A DNA stretch of 64,000 nt from Mesorhizobium sp. 1M-11 (GTDB lineage Bacteria > Pseudomonadota > Alphaproteobacteria > Rhizobiales > Rhizobiaceae), in assembly GCF_001303895.1 (NCBI RefSeq), contig NZ_LJSD01000009.1, forward strand, positions 82,945 through 146,944, written 5' to 3'. Under the pieces are notes generated by a model. It saw only the letters and a list, made by a program, of their open reading frames with translations, did not search any database and was not told the DNA's origin. Positions within the stretch are counted from its first letter, which is position 1. Every line of letters starts with the position of its first letter. Shown one piece after another: positions 52,146-61,192 of this stretch. A program made the translations under genes and the position numbers.

Positions 52146-52955
52146 ATGCCGATCAAGAAGGACGAAACGGGCAAGCGCTGGGTCGAGATGGAGTTGAGCG
52201 TGCCCGGCACGCCTGAGCAGGTATGGCAGGCGATCGCAACTGGTCCCGGCTATACGGCCTGGTTCACTCCGGCGACCATCGACGAGCGCGTCGGCGGTGC
52301 ACTCCGTTTCGACATGGGCGAGAATGGCGAATCCACTGGAGAGGTGACCCTATGGGAACCTCCCTTCCAGTTCGGCTATGTCGAACGCGACTGGGCCGAG
52401 GGCGCGCCACCTCTTGCAACAGAAATCACGGTGACGGCCAGATCGGGAAACCGCTGCGTCGTGCGCATGGTCCATTCGTTGTTCGCTTCGACTGACGACT
52501 GGGACGACCAGATCGAAGGCTTCGAGAGCGGCTGGCCCGGTTTCTTCGAGGTCTTGCGTCTTTACCTCTCGCTCTTCGCCGGCAAGAAAGCAGCTGTGTC
52601 CGCCACCATGGCGAGTGTGAAAGCGCCCCAACTTGATGTCTGGAAGCGTCTGGTTGATAGCCTTGGTCTAGCAGGCGCCGATGCCGGCGAGACAAGGACG
52701 GCTCCGCGAACGCCAGAGCAACTGTCGGGCGTTGTCGAGCGCGTGCAACAGAGCGACAAGGAGCGTTACGTGCTCCTGCGCCTGACACAACCATCGCCCG
52801 GTATCGCGTTGATCGGAACCTATGGGTTCGGAGATGCCACCCACGCCGGCATAACCTTGTATTTGTATGGTGACGACGCCGAGCAACGCGTCGTGGTGGG
52901 CGCACGGAGATGGAAAGATTGGCTCCGCGCTACCGTCGGGCAGACTCCGCATTGA
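52146..52955 (+). CDS. SRPBCC/AHSA1-type protein
   Basis: A 269-aa protein. The START/AHSA1 fold (about 8-150) starts WVEMELSVPGTPEQVWQAIA and has GPGYTAWFTPATIDERVGGA. A second part (about 180-269) is an unassigned alpha/beta stretch (RYVLLRLTQPSPGIALIGTY). SRPBCC proteins bind hydrophobic ligands. It is encoded with an ArsR-type regulator, a frequent pairing whose role is not established. The stop is followed by the 8-nt repeat array. Confidence 0.8.
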   Translation: MPIKKDETGKRWVEMELSVPGTPEQVWQAIATGPGYTAWFTPATIDERVGGALRFDMGENGESTGEVTLWEPPFQFGYVERDWAEGAPPLATEITVTARSGNRCVVRMVHSLFASTDDWDDQIEGFESGWPGFFEVLRLYLSLFAGKKAAVSATMASVKAPQLDVWKRLVDSLGLAGADAGETRTAPRTPEQLSGVVERVQQSDKERYVLLRLTQPSPGIALIGTYGFGDATHAGITLYLYGDDAEQRVVVGARRWKDWLRATVGQTPH

Positions 52956-52962
52956 AAAGAAT

Positions 52963-53012
52963 CGGGCAGTAAGGCAGCAGGGCAATTTACTGCCCCCATT
53001 CCCCTATTGCCT
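52963..53012. repeat. 8-nt phased repeat array between the SRPBCC and thioesterase genes
   Basis: CGGGCAGT, AAGGCAGC, AGGGCAAT (52963-52986) are followed at once by TTACTGCC and related complementary units. The 8-nt register is kept. It fills the gap between two convergent genes and ends at the thioesterase stop. Confidence 0.8.
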
Positions 53013-53014
53013 CG

Positions 53015-53557
53015 CTAACTGCCCTTCGCCGCCGCGCGCAACCCCTGGTGCGAAGCCATGAAGGCTCTCTCGGCTTCGGTCGGTGCACGCGGAGAAGCGT
53101 CATAGCCGAGCGCGTGCACCAGTTCCTGGATGTCGACGAAATGCCGGGCCTTGCGGTCATAGACGCCGGCGGTTGTCTTCATGAGCGCGGCGGTCTCGCC
53201 ATTCTCCAGCACGAAACGATGGCTGCCCAGCACCTGGGTGCCGTCCCAGGTCTCGATCGAGGACAGCACCTGGAAACTGCGCCACAGCTTGATCTCGCGC
53301 ACATAAACCGTCTGCAGCCCGCCCAGCATCGGCGCCCAGCCGCGTTTGCGGGCCAGCGCGATCAGCCCGGCACGGATGAAGATGTCGATGCGGCCGAGAT
53401 CGGCCAGCATCATGTAGCGCGCATTGTTGAGATGGATGTTGAAGTCGATGTCGGTCGGCAGGCAGCGGAACGTGAGCCGGCTTTCATCTCCGACGCGGTA
53501 GGCACCGCGCGACTTCGCCGTTAGCGCCATGCGCGCAAAACGTGCCCAGACATACAT
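53015..53557 (-). CDS. Hotdog-fold acyl-CoA thioesterase family protein
   Basis: A 180-aa protein of the 4HBT-like (THEM6-type) group. LTFRCLPTDIDFNIHLNNAR and YMMLADLGRIDIFIRAGLIA carry the D..N..H-LNN motif of the hotdog fold (about 37-60). It should hydrolyse acyl-CoA. It follows the fadB-like gene on the same strand (152 bp with a palindromic element), so it may be part of the fatty-acid set. The ATG at 53557 follows GGAAGG. Confidence 0.78.
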   Translation of the reverse strand: MYVWARFARMALTAKSRGAYRVGDESRLTFRCLPTDIDFNIHLNNARYMMLADLGRIDIFIRAGLIALARKRGWAPMLGGLQTVYVREIKLWRSFQVLSSIETWDGTQVLGSHRFVLENGETAALMKTTAGVYDRKARHFVDIQELVHALGYDASPRAPTEAERAFMASHQGLRAAAKGS

Positions 53558-53571
53558 GCTGTTACTTCCTT

Positions 53572-53695
53572 CCTTCTCCCCGTTCATGGGGAGAAGGTGG
53601 CCCGAAGGTCGGATGAGGGGCAGCTCCAACAATCGCAAAGCAGGTGCTGCCCCTCACCTGCCTGCCGGCATCCTCTCCCCGTAAACGGGGCGAGG
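53572..53695. repeat. CTCCCCGT/ACGGGGAG element, copy 2
   Basis: Hairpins CCTTCTCCCC..GGGGAGAAGG (53572-53597) and CCTCTCCCCG..CGGGGCGAGG (53672-53695) flank a core with GCCCGAAGG, GGATGAGGGGC and CTGCCCCTCA, as at 22834. Confidence 0.8.
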
Positions 53696-53709
53696 AACGC
53701 TGTTCCGGC

Positions 53710-55929
53710 TTACGCCGCTGCCTTGACCTCGCCCTTCGCATAGGGGTCGAAGCGCTGGTAGAAGGTCTCGCCCTTCTCGGCCATGTCGAGAAGCAGCTTC
53801 GGCGCCTTGAACTGCGCGCCGTACTTCTTCTGCAGGCCCTTGGCGATCTTCACGAACGCCTTGGCGCCGATGCCGTCGATGTAGGACAGCGCACCGCCCG
53901 TATAAGGAGCGAAGCCGAACGCCAGGATCGAGCCGACATCCGCTTCGCGCGGGTCGGTGACGATGCCTTCTTCCATGACGCGTGCCGCTTCGAGCGCGAT
54001 GGTGACCAGCAGGCGCTGCTGCACCTCCTCATAGTCGACCTTGTCGGGATCGAGCTGCGGATAGAGGTCCTTCAGGCCCGGCCACAGCTTCTTCTTGGCC
54101 GGCTTCGGCGGATAATCGTAGAAGCCCTTGGCATTCTTGCGGCCGAGACGCTCGTGCTTGTCGACGAGTGTGTTGATCAGCGCGAACTGGTCCTTGTCGA
54201 CGGCCTTCTCGCCGAGGTCGCGGATGGTCTGCTTCATGATCTTCTGGGCGAGGTCAATGGCCGTCTCGTCGGTCAGAGCGAGCGGGCCGACCGGCATGCC
54301 GGCTGCCTTGGCGGCGTTCTCGATCATCGGTGCCGGGATGCCTTCGATCAGCATCTGGAAGGCTTCCGACATGTAGCGCAGCACGCAGCGGTTGACGTAG
54401 AAGCCGCGCGTGTCGTTGACGACGATCGGCGTCTTCTTGATGGCGCGCACATAGTCGATCGCGGTGGCGATCGCCTTGTCGCCGGTCTTCTTGCCGAGGA
54501 TGATCTCGACCAGCATCATCTTGTCGACCGGCGAGAAGAAGTGCAGGCCGATGAAGTTCTTCGGCCGCGACGCGTTCTTGGCCAGCGCGGTGATCGGGAT
54601 GGTCGAAGTGTTGGAAGCGAAGATCGCCGACGACTTCAGCACGGCCTCGGCCTTCTCGGTGGCGGCCTTCTTGACTTCCGAATCCTCGAACACCGCTTCG
54701 ATGACGAGATCGCAGCCGTTGAGATCGGCATAGTCGGCCGTCGGCGTGATCAGCGACAGCAGCTTTTCCTTCTCCTCAGGCTTGGCGCGGCCCTTCTTGA
54801 CCTGCTCGGAGATCAGAGCATCGGAATGCGCCTTGCCCTTTTCGGCAGACGGCATATCGCGGTCGAGCAGGACGACCGGAATGCCGGCCTTGGCCGTGAC
54901 ATAGGCGATACCGGCGCCCATGAAGCCGGCGCCCAGCACGCCGATCTTCTTGAACTTCGCATCCGGCACGCCCTCGGGACGGCGCGCGCCCTTGTTGAGC
55001 TCCTGCAGCGATACGAACAGCGAGCGGATCATCGCCGCCGCTTCCTTGCTCTGCAGGATCTCGGTGAAATAGCGGGTCTCGATCTTCAGCGCGGTGTCGA
55101 AAGGCACCAGCAGGCCTTCATAGACGCATTTCAGGATCGCCATGGCGGCCGGATAGTTGCCATAGGTCTCGCGGCGCAGGATGGCGATGGCCGGCGGCCA
55201 CAGGTTCGCGCCGGCAACCGAATAGACCGGGCCGCCCGGCAGCTTGAAACCCTTCTCGTCCCAGGGGGCCACCGGCTTCAGGCCGTTCCTGATCATCGCC
55301 TTGGCGGTCTCGACCAGCTTGGCCGGCTCGGCGATCTCGTGCACCAGCCCCATGGCCTTGGCCTTCTGCGCGGTCAGGTTCCTGCCGGAGGTTAGCATCT
55401 CCAGCGCGCCTTGCGTGTCGGTCAGCCTCGGCACACGCTGCGTGCCGCCGGCGCCTGGGAAGATGCCGACCTTCACCTCAGGCAACGCCATCTTGACCTT
55501 GTCGGAATCGGCGGCGACGCGGCCATGGCAGGCCAGCGACATCTCGAAGGCGCCGCCCATGCATGTGCCGTTTATGGCCGACACCCACGGCTTGCCGCAG
55601 GTTTCCAACTTGCGGAACAGGCCGGTCATGAAGCCGACATTCGTGAACAGCGTCTGGGTGGCCTTTTCCTGGTCCTTCACCTTTTCCTTGGCGAAGAGGC
55701 CCAGCATCTGCTGCAGCATGGTCAGGTCGGCGCCGCCGGAGAAGCTGTCCTTGCCCGAAGTGATGACCGCGCCCTTGACCGCGGCGTCGGCCACGACCTG
55801 GTCGATGATGGCGTTGAGTTCACGCATCACCTCTTCGGTGAACACGTTCATGGAACGGCCCGGCATGTCCCAGGTGACGAGCGCGATGCCGTCGCCGTCG
55901 ATATCGACCGAAAAGTTCTTGTAGCTCAT
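53710..55929 (-). CDS. fadJ: Fatty-acid oxidation complex alpha subunit (FadB/FadJ type)
   Basis: A 739-aa bifunctional enzyme. The enoyl-CoA hydratase part (about 1-190) has KPWVSAINGTCMGGAFEMSL and the catalytic region PEVKVGIFPGAGGTQRVPRL. The 3-hydroxyacyl-CoA dehydrogenase part (about 330-620) begins with the NAD loop KIGVLGAGFMGAGIAYVTAK and has IGLHFFSPVDKMMLVEII. A further C-terminal domain follows. It does two steps of beta-oxidation. The start at 55929 follows AAGGAGGG. It is encoded next to the thiolase gene. The symbol is by family. Confidence 0.92.
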   Translation of the reverse strand: MSYKNFSVDIDGDGIALVTWDMPGRSMNVFTEEVMRELNAIIDQVVADAAVKGAVITSGKDSFSGGADLTMLQQMLGLFAKEKVKDQEKATQTLFTNVGFMTGLFRKLETCGKPWVSAINGTCMGGAFEMSLACHGRVAADSDKVKMALPEVKVGIFPGAGGTQRVPRLTDTQGALEMLTSGRNLTAQKAKAMGLVHEIAEPAKLVETAKAMIRNGLKPVAPWDEKGFKLPGGPVYSVAGANLWPPAIAILRRETYGNYPAAMAILKCVYEGLLVPFDTALKIETRYFTEILQSKEAAAMIRSLFVSLQELNKGARRPEGVPDAKFKKIGVLGAGFMGAGIAYVTAKAGIPVVLLDRDMPSAEKGKAHSDALISEQVKKGRAKPEEKEKLLSLITPTADYADLNGCDLVIEAVFEDSEVKKAATEKAEAVLKSSAIFASNTSTIPITALAKNASRPKNFIGLHFFSPVDKMMLVEIILGKKTGDKAIATAIDYVRAIKKTPIVVNDTRGFYVNRCVLRYMSEAFQMLIEGIPAPMIENAAKAAGMPVGPLALTDETAIDLAQKIMKQTIRDLGEKAVDKDQFALINTLVDKHERLGRKNAKGFYDYPPKPAKKKLWPGLKDLYPQLDPDKVDYEEVQQRLLVTIALEAARVMEEGIVTDPREADVGSILAFGFAPYTGGALSYIDGIGAKAFVKIAKGLQKKYGAQFKAPKLLLDMAEKGETFYQRFDPYAKGEVKAAA

Positions 55930-55986
55930 TGGAGTACCCTCCTTGAAATCTGTTTTCGTCCACGCATGAGCGCGACGGTGAAGCTG

Positions 55987-56114
55987 CATCTCTCTCCCCG
56001 TTCACGGGGAGAGATGTCCGGCAGGACAGTGAGGGGCGGCACGAACCTTCAAAGGCGGGCTCTGCCCCTCATCCGACCCTTCGGGGCACCTTCTCCCCGT
56101 GAACGGGGAGAAGG
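55987..56114. repeat. CTCCCCGT/ACGGGGAG element, copy 3 (inverted)
   Basis: CATCTCTCTCCCC..GGGGAGAGATG (55987-56016) and CCTTCTCCCC..GGGGAGAAGG (56089-56114) flank the same core in the opposite orientation to copies 1 and 2. Confidence 0.8.
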
Positions 56115-56122
56115 AAGCGGTG

Positions 56123-57331
56123 CTACACCCGCTCGATGATCGTGGCGGTGCCCATGCCGGCGCCGATGCACAGCGTCACCAGGGCGGTGTTGAGGTTGCG
56201 GCGCTCGAGCTCGTCGAGCACGGTGCCGAACACCATGGCGCCGGTAGCGCCGAGCGGATGGCCCATGGCAATGGCGCCGCCATTGACGTTGATCTTGTCG
56301 TGCGGGATGTCGAAGGCCTGCATGTAGCGCAGCACGACGGAGGCGAAGGCCTCGTTCAGTTCGAACAGGTCGATGTCCGACAGCTTCATCTTGGCGCGCT
56401 TCAACAGCTTCTCGGTGACGTCGACCGGGCCGGTCAGCATGATCGCAGGCTCGGAGCCGATGTTGGCGAAGGCGCGGATGCGGGCGCGCGGCTTGAGACC
56501 CATCGCCTTGCCGCCCTTCTTGGAGCCGAGCAGCACGGCGGCGGCGCCATCGACGATGCCCGACGAATTGCCGGCATGGTGGACGTGATTGACCTCTTCC
56601 AGCTCCGGATAACGCTGCACGGCGACCGCGTCGAAGCCGCCCATTTCGCCGGGCATGACGAAGGACGGGTTGAGCGAAGCCAGCGACTGCATGTCGGTCG
56701 TTGGCCGCATGTGCTCGTCATGGTCGAGGATGGTGAGGCCGTTCTGGTCCTTGATCGGCACGACCGAGTTCTTGAAATAGCCCTTCTGCCAGGCACTGGC
56801 GGCGCGCTTCTGGCTCTCCACCGCATAGGCGTCGACGTCGTCGCGCGAGAAGCCGTGCTTGGTGGCGATGAGGTCTGCCGAGATGCCTTGCGGCACGAAC
56901 CAGCCCGGGAAGCCGACCGAAGGATCCATGAACCAGGCGCCGCCCGAGGCGCCCATGCCGACGCGGCTCATCGATTCGACGCCACCGGCGATGACGATGT
57001 CGTCAGCGCCCTGCGCGATCTTGGCCGCACCCAGGTTGATGGCGTCGAGGCCGCTGGCGCAGAAACGCGACAGCTGCATGCCCGGCGCCTTGGTGTTGTA
57101 GCCGGCCTCGAAGGCGGCGGCGCGCGGGATCACCGAACCGGCCTCGCCGACGGGGTCGACGCAGCCGAAGATGATGTCGTCGACCGCGCCGGTGTCGAGC
57201 TCGTTGCGGTCGCGCAGCGCTTCCAGCACCTTGGCGCCAAGACGCACCGCCGGCACCTCGTGCAGGGATCCGTCCTTCTTGCCCCTGCCGCGCGGCGTGC
57301 GCACGGCGTCATAGACATAAGCGTCGGCCAT
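56123..57331 (-). CDS. fadA: Acetyl-CoA C-acyltransferase (thiolase)
   Basis: A 402-aa thiolase. The nucleophilic cysteine is in [20 protein letters not shown] (about residue 91). The C-terminal motifs are [18 protein letters not shown] (His) and [14 protein letters not shown] (second Cys). It cleaves 3-ketoacyl-CoA in the last step of beta-oxidation. It is followed by the fadJ gene and preceded by an acyl-CoA dehydrogenase gene. Confidence 0.94.
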   Translation of the reverse strand: MADAYVYDAVRTPRGRGKKDGSLHEVPAVRLGAKVLEALRDRNELDTGAVDDIIFGCVDPVGEAGSVIPRAAAFEAGYNTKAPGMQLSRFCASGLDAINLGAAKIAQGADDIVIAGGVESMSRVGMGASGGAWFMDPSVGFPGWFVPQGISADLIATKHGFSRDDVDAYAVESQKRAASAWQKGYFKNSVVPIKDQNGLTILDHDEHMRPTTDMQSLASLNPSFVMPGEMGGFDAVAVQRYPELEEVNHVHHAGNSSGIVDGAAAVLLGSKKGGKAMGLKPRARIRAFANIGSEPAIMLTGPVDVTEKLLKRAKMKLSDIDLFELNEAFASVVLRYMQAFDIPHDKINVNGGAIAMGHPLGATGAMVFGTVLDELERRNLNTALVTLCIGAGMGTATIIERV

Positions 57332-57362
57332 ATTCGTGCTCCTTGCTATTTGGACCGGCTGC

Positions 57363-58535
57363 TCAGAGCGAGCGGCCGATCAACATCTTCATGATCTCGT
57401 TGGTGCCGCCATAGATGCGCTGCACGCGGGCATCGCGGTACATGCGGGCGATCGGGTATTCGTTCATGTAGCCATAGCCACCATGCAGCTGCAGGCATTC
57501 GTCGACGACCTTACACTGCAGGTCGGAGAGCCAATACTTGGCCATCGAGGCGGTGACCGGATCGAGCCCGCCATTGAGATGACGCTTGACGCAGTCATTG
57601 TAGAAGACGCGGCCGATGGTGGCCTCGGTCTTCAGCTCGGCCAGCTTGAACTGGGTGTTCTGGAATTCCACCACCGCCTTGCCGAACGCCTTGCGGTCCT
57701 TGACGTAGTCGACGGTGATGGCGAGCGCGCGCTCGATCATGCCGATGGCCTGGGCGCCGATCAGCAGGCGCTCCTGCGGCAATTGCTGCATCAGCTGCAC
57801 GAAGCCCTGGCCTTCTTCATGGCCAAGCAGGTTGGCGGTCGGAACACGCACGTCGTTGAAGAAGAGTTCCGAGGTATCGTTGGCCTTGAGGCCGATCTTG
57901 TCGAGATTGCGGCCGCGCGTGAAACCCTCGACCTCGTCGGTCTCGACGACGATCAGCGAGGTGCCCTTGGCACCCTTGGTCGGATCGGTCTTGGTGACGA
58001 CGATGATGAGATTGGCGTTCTGGCCATTGGTGATGAAGGTCTTGGAACCATTGATCCTGTACTGGTTGCCGTCCTTCTCGGCCCGCGTCTTGATGCCCTG
58101 CAGGTCGGAGCCGGCGCCGGGCTCAGTCATGGCGATGGCGCCGATCAGCTCGCCGGTCGCCATCTTCGGCAGCCACTTCTTCTTCTGCTCTTCCGAGCCG
58201 TAATGCAGGATGTAAGGGGCAACGATGGCGTTGTGCAGCGCGATGCCGAAGCCGTCGACACCGACATGGCCGAGCGCCTCGGCGATCACGCTTTCATGCG
58301 CGTAGGTGCCACCGGAGCCGCCATATTCTTCCGGCATCGAGGCGCAGAGCAGGCCGGCGGCACCGGCCTTTTCCCAGGCGGAACGGTCGACGATCTCGTT
58401 CTTCTCGTATTCGTCGTAGTGCGGCGCGATCTCTTCCGAGAGGAAGCGGGTCGACATGTCGTAGAGCATGGCAACTTCGTCGCCAGCCCAGCCGGCTCTC
58501 GGCAAGGACAGGATGTCGGCGGGGTTGGTGGTCAT
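57363..58535 (-). CDS. Acyl-CoA dehydrogenase
   Basis: A 390-aa flavoprotein. FAD- and substrate-binding motifs are [14 protein letters not shown] and [13 protein letters not shown]. The catalytic glutamate is in [18 protein letters not shown] at the C-terminus. It oxidises acyl-CoA to enoyl-CoA and passes electrons to ETF. It lies 31 bp upstream of the thiolase gene, in the same operon. Confidence 0.92.
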   Translation of the reverse strand: MTTNPADILSLPRAGWAGDEVAMLYDMSTRFLSEEIAPHYDEYEKNEIVDRSAWEKAGAAGLLCASMPEEYGGSGGTYAHESVIAEALGHVGVDGFGIALHNAIVAPYILHYGSEEQKKKWLPKMATGELIGAIAMTEPGAGSDLQGIKTRAEKDGNQYRINGSKTFITNGQNANLIIVVTKTDPTKGAKGTSLIVVETDEVEGFTRGRNLDKIGLKANDTSELFFNDVRVPTANLLGHEEGQGFVQLMQQLPQERLLIGAQAIGMIERALAITVDYVKDRKAFGKAVVEFQNTQFKLAELKTEATIGRVFYNDCVKRHLNGGLDPVTASMAKYWLSDLQCKVVDECLQLHGGYGYMNEYPIARMYRDARVQRIYGGTNEIMKMLIGRSL

Positions 58536-58589
58536 CGAGTGGCTCCTTCGTTCCCCTCGAGGGGAACGTAGTCGACTGTAGCGCTATGC

Positions 58590-58744
58590 CCCCCTCTCCG
58601 TCTCGGCTTCGCCGAGCCACCTCTCCCCCATTTCATGGGGGCGAGGAACCCAAGCTGGAAAAGCGCCGGCGTGGCAACCGCGGTTCCTCGCCCCTGCCGA
58701 AGGCGGGGGAGAGGTGGCTCGGCGAAGCCGAGACGGAGAGGGGG
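58590..58744. repeat. Perfect 40-bp inverted repeat
   Basis: The left arm 58590-58629 and right arm 58705-58744 are exact reverse complements over 40 bp. Each arm contains its own smaller palindrome, CTCGGCTTCGCCGAG. The 75-bp spacer holds another stem (GCGAGGAACC / GGTTCCTCGC). It lies between two acyl-CoA dehydrogenase genes. Confidence 0.88.
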
Positions 58745-58799
58745 CCTTAGCACCATATCCGATTACCCTACCCTAACCGAAAGCCTCCGGCGTCCACCA

Positions 58800-60596
58800 T
58801 CAGAACGCGTCGGCCGACAGCGCCATCATGGAATCGGCGCCGGACGAGATGCGGGCGAGATGCGCCGCCGTCTCCGGCATGATGCGATCCATGTAGTAGC
58901 GGGCCGTGACCAGCTTGTTGTCATAGAAAGATGACGAACCGTTGGCGCCTTCGGCAAGCCTGGCCTGCGCGACCTTGGCCATCTGGCCCCACATGTAGCC
59001 GAGCGTGACGAGGCCGAAGAGATGCAGGTAATCGGTGGAAGCCGCACCGGCGTTGTCGGGGTTCTTCATGCCGTTCTGCATCAGCCACATGGTGGCGGCC
59101 TGCAGGTCGTTGAGGCCCTTCTTCAACGCCTTGGTGAAGGGCGTCAGCTTCTCGTCGGCGCGGTTTTCCTCGCAGAACTCGCCGACTTCCTTGAAGAAGG
59201 CCTGGATGGCGCGACCGCCATTGGCGCCGAGCTTGCGGCCGACGAGGTCGAGTGCCTGAATGCCGTTGGCGCCTTCATAGATCATGGCGATGCGGGCATC
59301 GCGCACGAACTGGCTCATGCCGTGCTCTTCGATATAGCCATGGCCGCCGAAGACCTGCTGCGCCATCACGGCATGCTCGAACCCCTTGTCGGTGAGCACG
59401 CCCTTCACCACCGGCGTCATCAGGCCCATATAATCGTCGGCTGCCTGGCGATCGGCCTCGTCGCCCGAGCGGTGGGCGATGTCGGACTTCAGCGCCGTCC
59501 ACAGCGTGAACGCGCGACCTGCCTCGTTGAAGGCGCGCATGGTCATCAGGTTGCGGCGGATGTCCGGGTGCACGATGATCGGATCGGCTTTCTTGTCGGG
59601 CGACTTGGCACCCGAGATCGAACGGCCCTGCAGACGCTCCTTGGCGTAGGCGACGGCGTTCTGGTAGGCGACCTCCGACTGCGCCAGGCCCTGCAGGCCG
59701 ACGCCGAGACGCGCCTCGTTCATCATCGTGAACATAGCACGCAGGCCGCCATTGGCCTCGCCGAGCAGGACGCCTTCCGCCTCGTCATAATTCATGACGC
59801 AGGTGGAATTGCCGTGGATGCCCATCTTCTCCTCGATCGAGCCGCAGGACAGCGTGTTGCGCTCGCCCGGATTGCCGTCGGCATCGAGCTTGAGCTTGGG
59901 CACGATGAACAGTGAGATGCCCTTCACGCCTTCCGGCGCGCCCTCGATACGGGCGAGCACCAGATGGATGATGTTGTCGGACATGTCGTGCTCGCCGGCC
60001 GAGATGAAGATCTTCTGGCCGGAAATCTTGTAGGTGCCGTCGCCGTTCGGCATCGCCTTGGTGCGCAGCAGGCCGAGATCGGTGCCGCAGTGCGGCTCCG
60101 TCAGGTTCATCGTGCCGGTCCACACGCCTTCGATCAGCTTCGGCGCGAAGGTGGTTTTCTGCTCTTCGGTGCCGTGGGTGAGGATAGCGGCGATCGCGCC
60201 CTGGGTGAGGCCGGGATACATCAGCAGCGCGAGGTTGGCCGAGACCATGTATTCGGCGACCGCCGTGTGCACGGCGTAAGGCAGGCCCTGGCCGCCATAT
60301 TCGGCCGGTGCGGCAAGGCCCATCCAGCCGCCTTCGCAATATTGGCGATAGGCTTCCTTGAAACCTTTCGGCGTCGTCACCGAGCCGTCATCGTGACGCA
60401 CGCAGCCTTCCATGTCGCCGACGCGGTTGGTCGGCTGGATGACGTTTTCCGCCAGTTTGGCGCCTTCGGCGAGAATGGCTTCGAGCACATCGGGGGACGC
60501 ATCGGCAAAGCCGGGAAGATTGCTGTACCGCTCATAGCCGAGCACCTCGTTGAGCACGAACAACGTATCGCGGACAGGCGCCTGATAGATCGGCAT
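58800..60596 (-). CDS. Acyl-CoA dehydrogenase, long type (DmdC/FadE-like)
   Basis: A 598-aa acyl-CoA dehydrogenase with the extra C-terminal domain found in 3-methylmercaptopropionyl-CoA dehydrogenase (DmdC) and long-chain relatives. Motifs are [37 protein letters not shown] and [20 protein letters not shown] near residue 445. The N-terminal [20 protein letters not shown] is typical. The context (fadA, fadJ, second dehydrogenase) favours fatty-acid oxidation. A 10-bp-arm palindrome lies 83 bp upstream of the start at 60596 and is probably its operator. Confidence 0.9.
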   Translation of the reverse strand: MPIYQAPVRDTLFVLNEVLGYERYSNLPGFADASPDVLEAILAEGAKLAENVIQPTNRVGDMEGCVRHDDGSVTTPKGFKEAYRQYCEGGWMGLAAPAEYGGQGLPYAVHTAVAEYMVSANLALLMYPGLTQGAIAAILTHGTEEQKTTFAPKLIEGVWTGTMNLTEPHCGTDLGLLRTKAMPNGDGTYKISGQKIFISAGEHDMSDNIIHLVLARIEGAPEGVKGISLFIVPKLKLDADGNPGERNTLSCGSIEEKMGIHGNSTCVMNYDEAEGVLLGEANGGLRAMFTMMNEARLGVGLQGLAQSEVAYQNAVAYAKERLQGRSISGAKSPDKKADPIIVHPDIRRNLMTMRAFNEAGRAFTLWTALKSDIAHRSGDEADRQAADDYMGLMTPVVKGVLTDKGFEHAVMAQQVFGGHGYIEEHGMSQFVRDARIAMIYEGANGIQALDLVGRKLGANGGRAIQAFFKEVGEFCEENRADEKLTPFTKALKKGLNDLQAATMWLMQNGMKNPDNAGAASTDYLHLFGLVTLGYMWGQMAKVAQARLAEGANGSSSFYDNKLVTARYYMDRIMPETAAHLARISSGADSMMALSADAF

Positions 60597-60678
60597 TGCG
60601 TCTTCCTCCACAAAAACAACGCGACGAGGCCCGCACCAAAACGGCTTTCGGGCCGACTGTAGAATCTGGATAGCAAAT

Positions 60679-60702
60679 ATTGACGTTTGCGTAAACGTCA
60701 AT
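60679..60702. promoter_or_regulatory. Palindromic MerR-type operator upstream of the acyl-CoA dehydrogenase
   Basis: ATTGACGTTT-GCGT-AAACGTCAAT is a perfect inverted repeat with 10-bp arms. It contains ACGTTTGCGTAA, which differs by one base from ACGTTTACGTAA in the promoter of the MerR gene (61779-61790). LiuR-type MerR regulators recognise such ACGT-containing palindromes. Confidence 0.72.
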
Positions 60703-60820
60703 TTACGCGAGTGGTCACTTTTTTGGGAAGGTTTCGTGGGAAGGTTGGAGAGATCCGATCGTCTGGCAGAGTCTCACGACAGTTGTCGCCTGTCGATCCC
60801 GCCTATACGAGCTTGCACCT

Positions 60821-61033
60821 TCAGCGTTCCGGAATGGATCCCGACACTCTCCGCTCCCTCCGGTCGCTCCGAGGTCGAGGATGACGAACGTAAAGAGCGT
60901 CTCGGCCAATCTCCGACGTTGGTGATAACGCAGGCGTTCGTGGTTAGCGCTGGGCAACGGAAAGCTCGTCATCCTCGACCTCGTAGGGAGCGAAGCGACC
61001 GAAGAGTGTCGGGGATCCATTCCGGAACGCTGA
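60821..61033. repeat. 200-bp element with long inverted arms, copy 2
   Basis: The left arm (60821-60886) starts TCAGCGTTCCGGAATGGATC. The right arm (60967-61033) is the reverse complement. The arms match those of copy 1 at 20354-20557. The spacer contains TTAGCGCTGG, the reverse complement of the CCAGCGCTAA found in copy 1. No coding frame is supported within it. Together with the operator and terminator it fills the 596-bp gap. Confidence 0.8.
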
Positions 61034-61120
61034 CAAATGGCCCAGGCGCCCAGTTCCGGTAAGTCGCTGCGAAAAATACGACGGCTCTCTTCTGACAGTC
61101 CAGCCGGCAGCCCCAAAACG

Positions 61121-61146
61121 AAAAAACGCGCCGCCGGAGCGACGCG
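61121..61146 (-). terminator. Terminator of the MerR gene
   Basis: On the minus strand CGCGTCGC pairs with GCGGCGCG (one G-U pair) around a four-base loop, and is followed by TTTTTTCGTTTT. It lies 47 bp after the MerR stop. Confidence 0.75.
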
Positions 61147-61192
61147 CCTTCTCGTTGCGTGGGCATGGGACAGGCGCGAACGCCTGCCGGGT

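Noticed and set aside
58800..60596. DMSP demethylation (DmdC) gene that would go with the DMSP-lyase-like cupin
   Set aside because: The enzyme type is similar, but it lies 46 kb away within a fatty-acid set under a MerR regulator. Family membership alone does not link it to DMSP.
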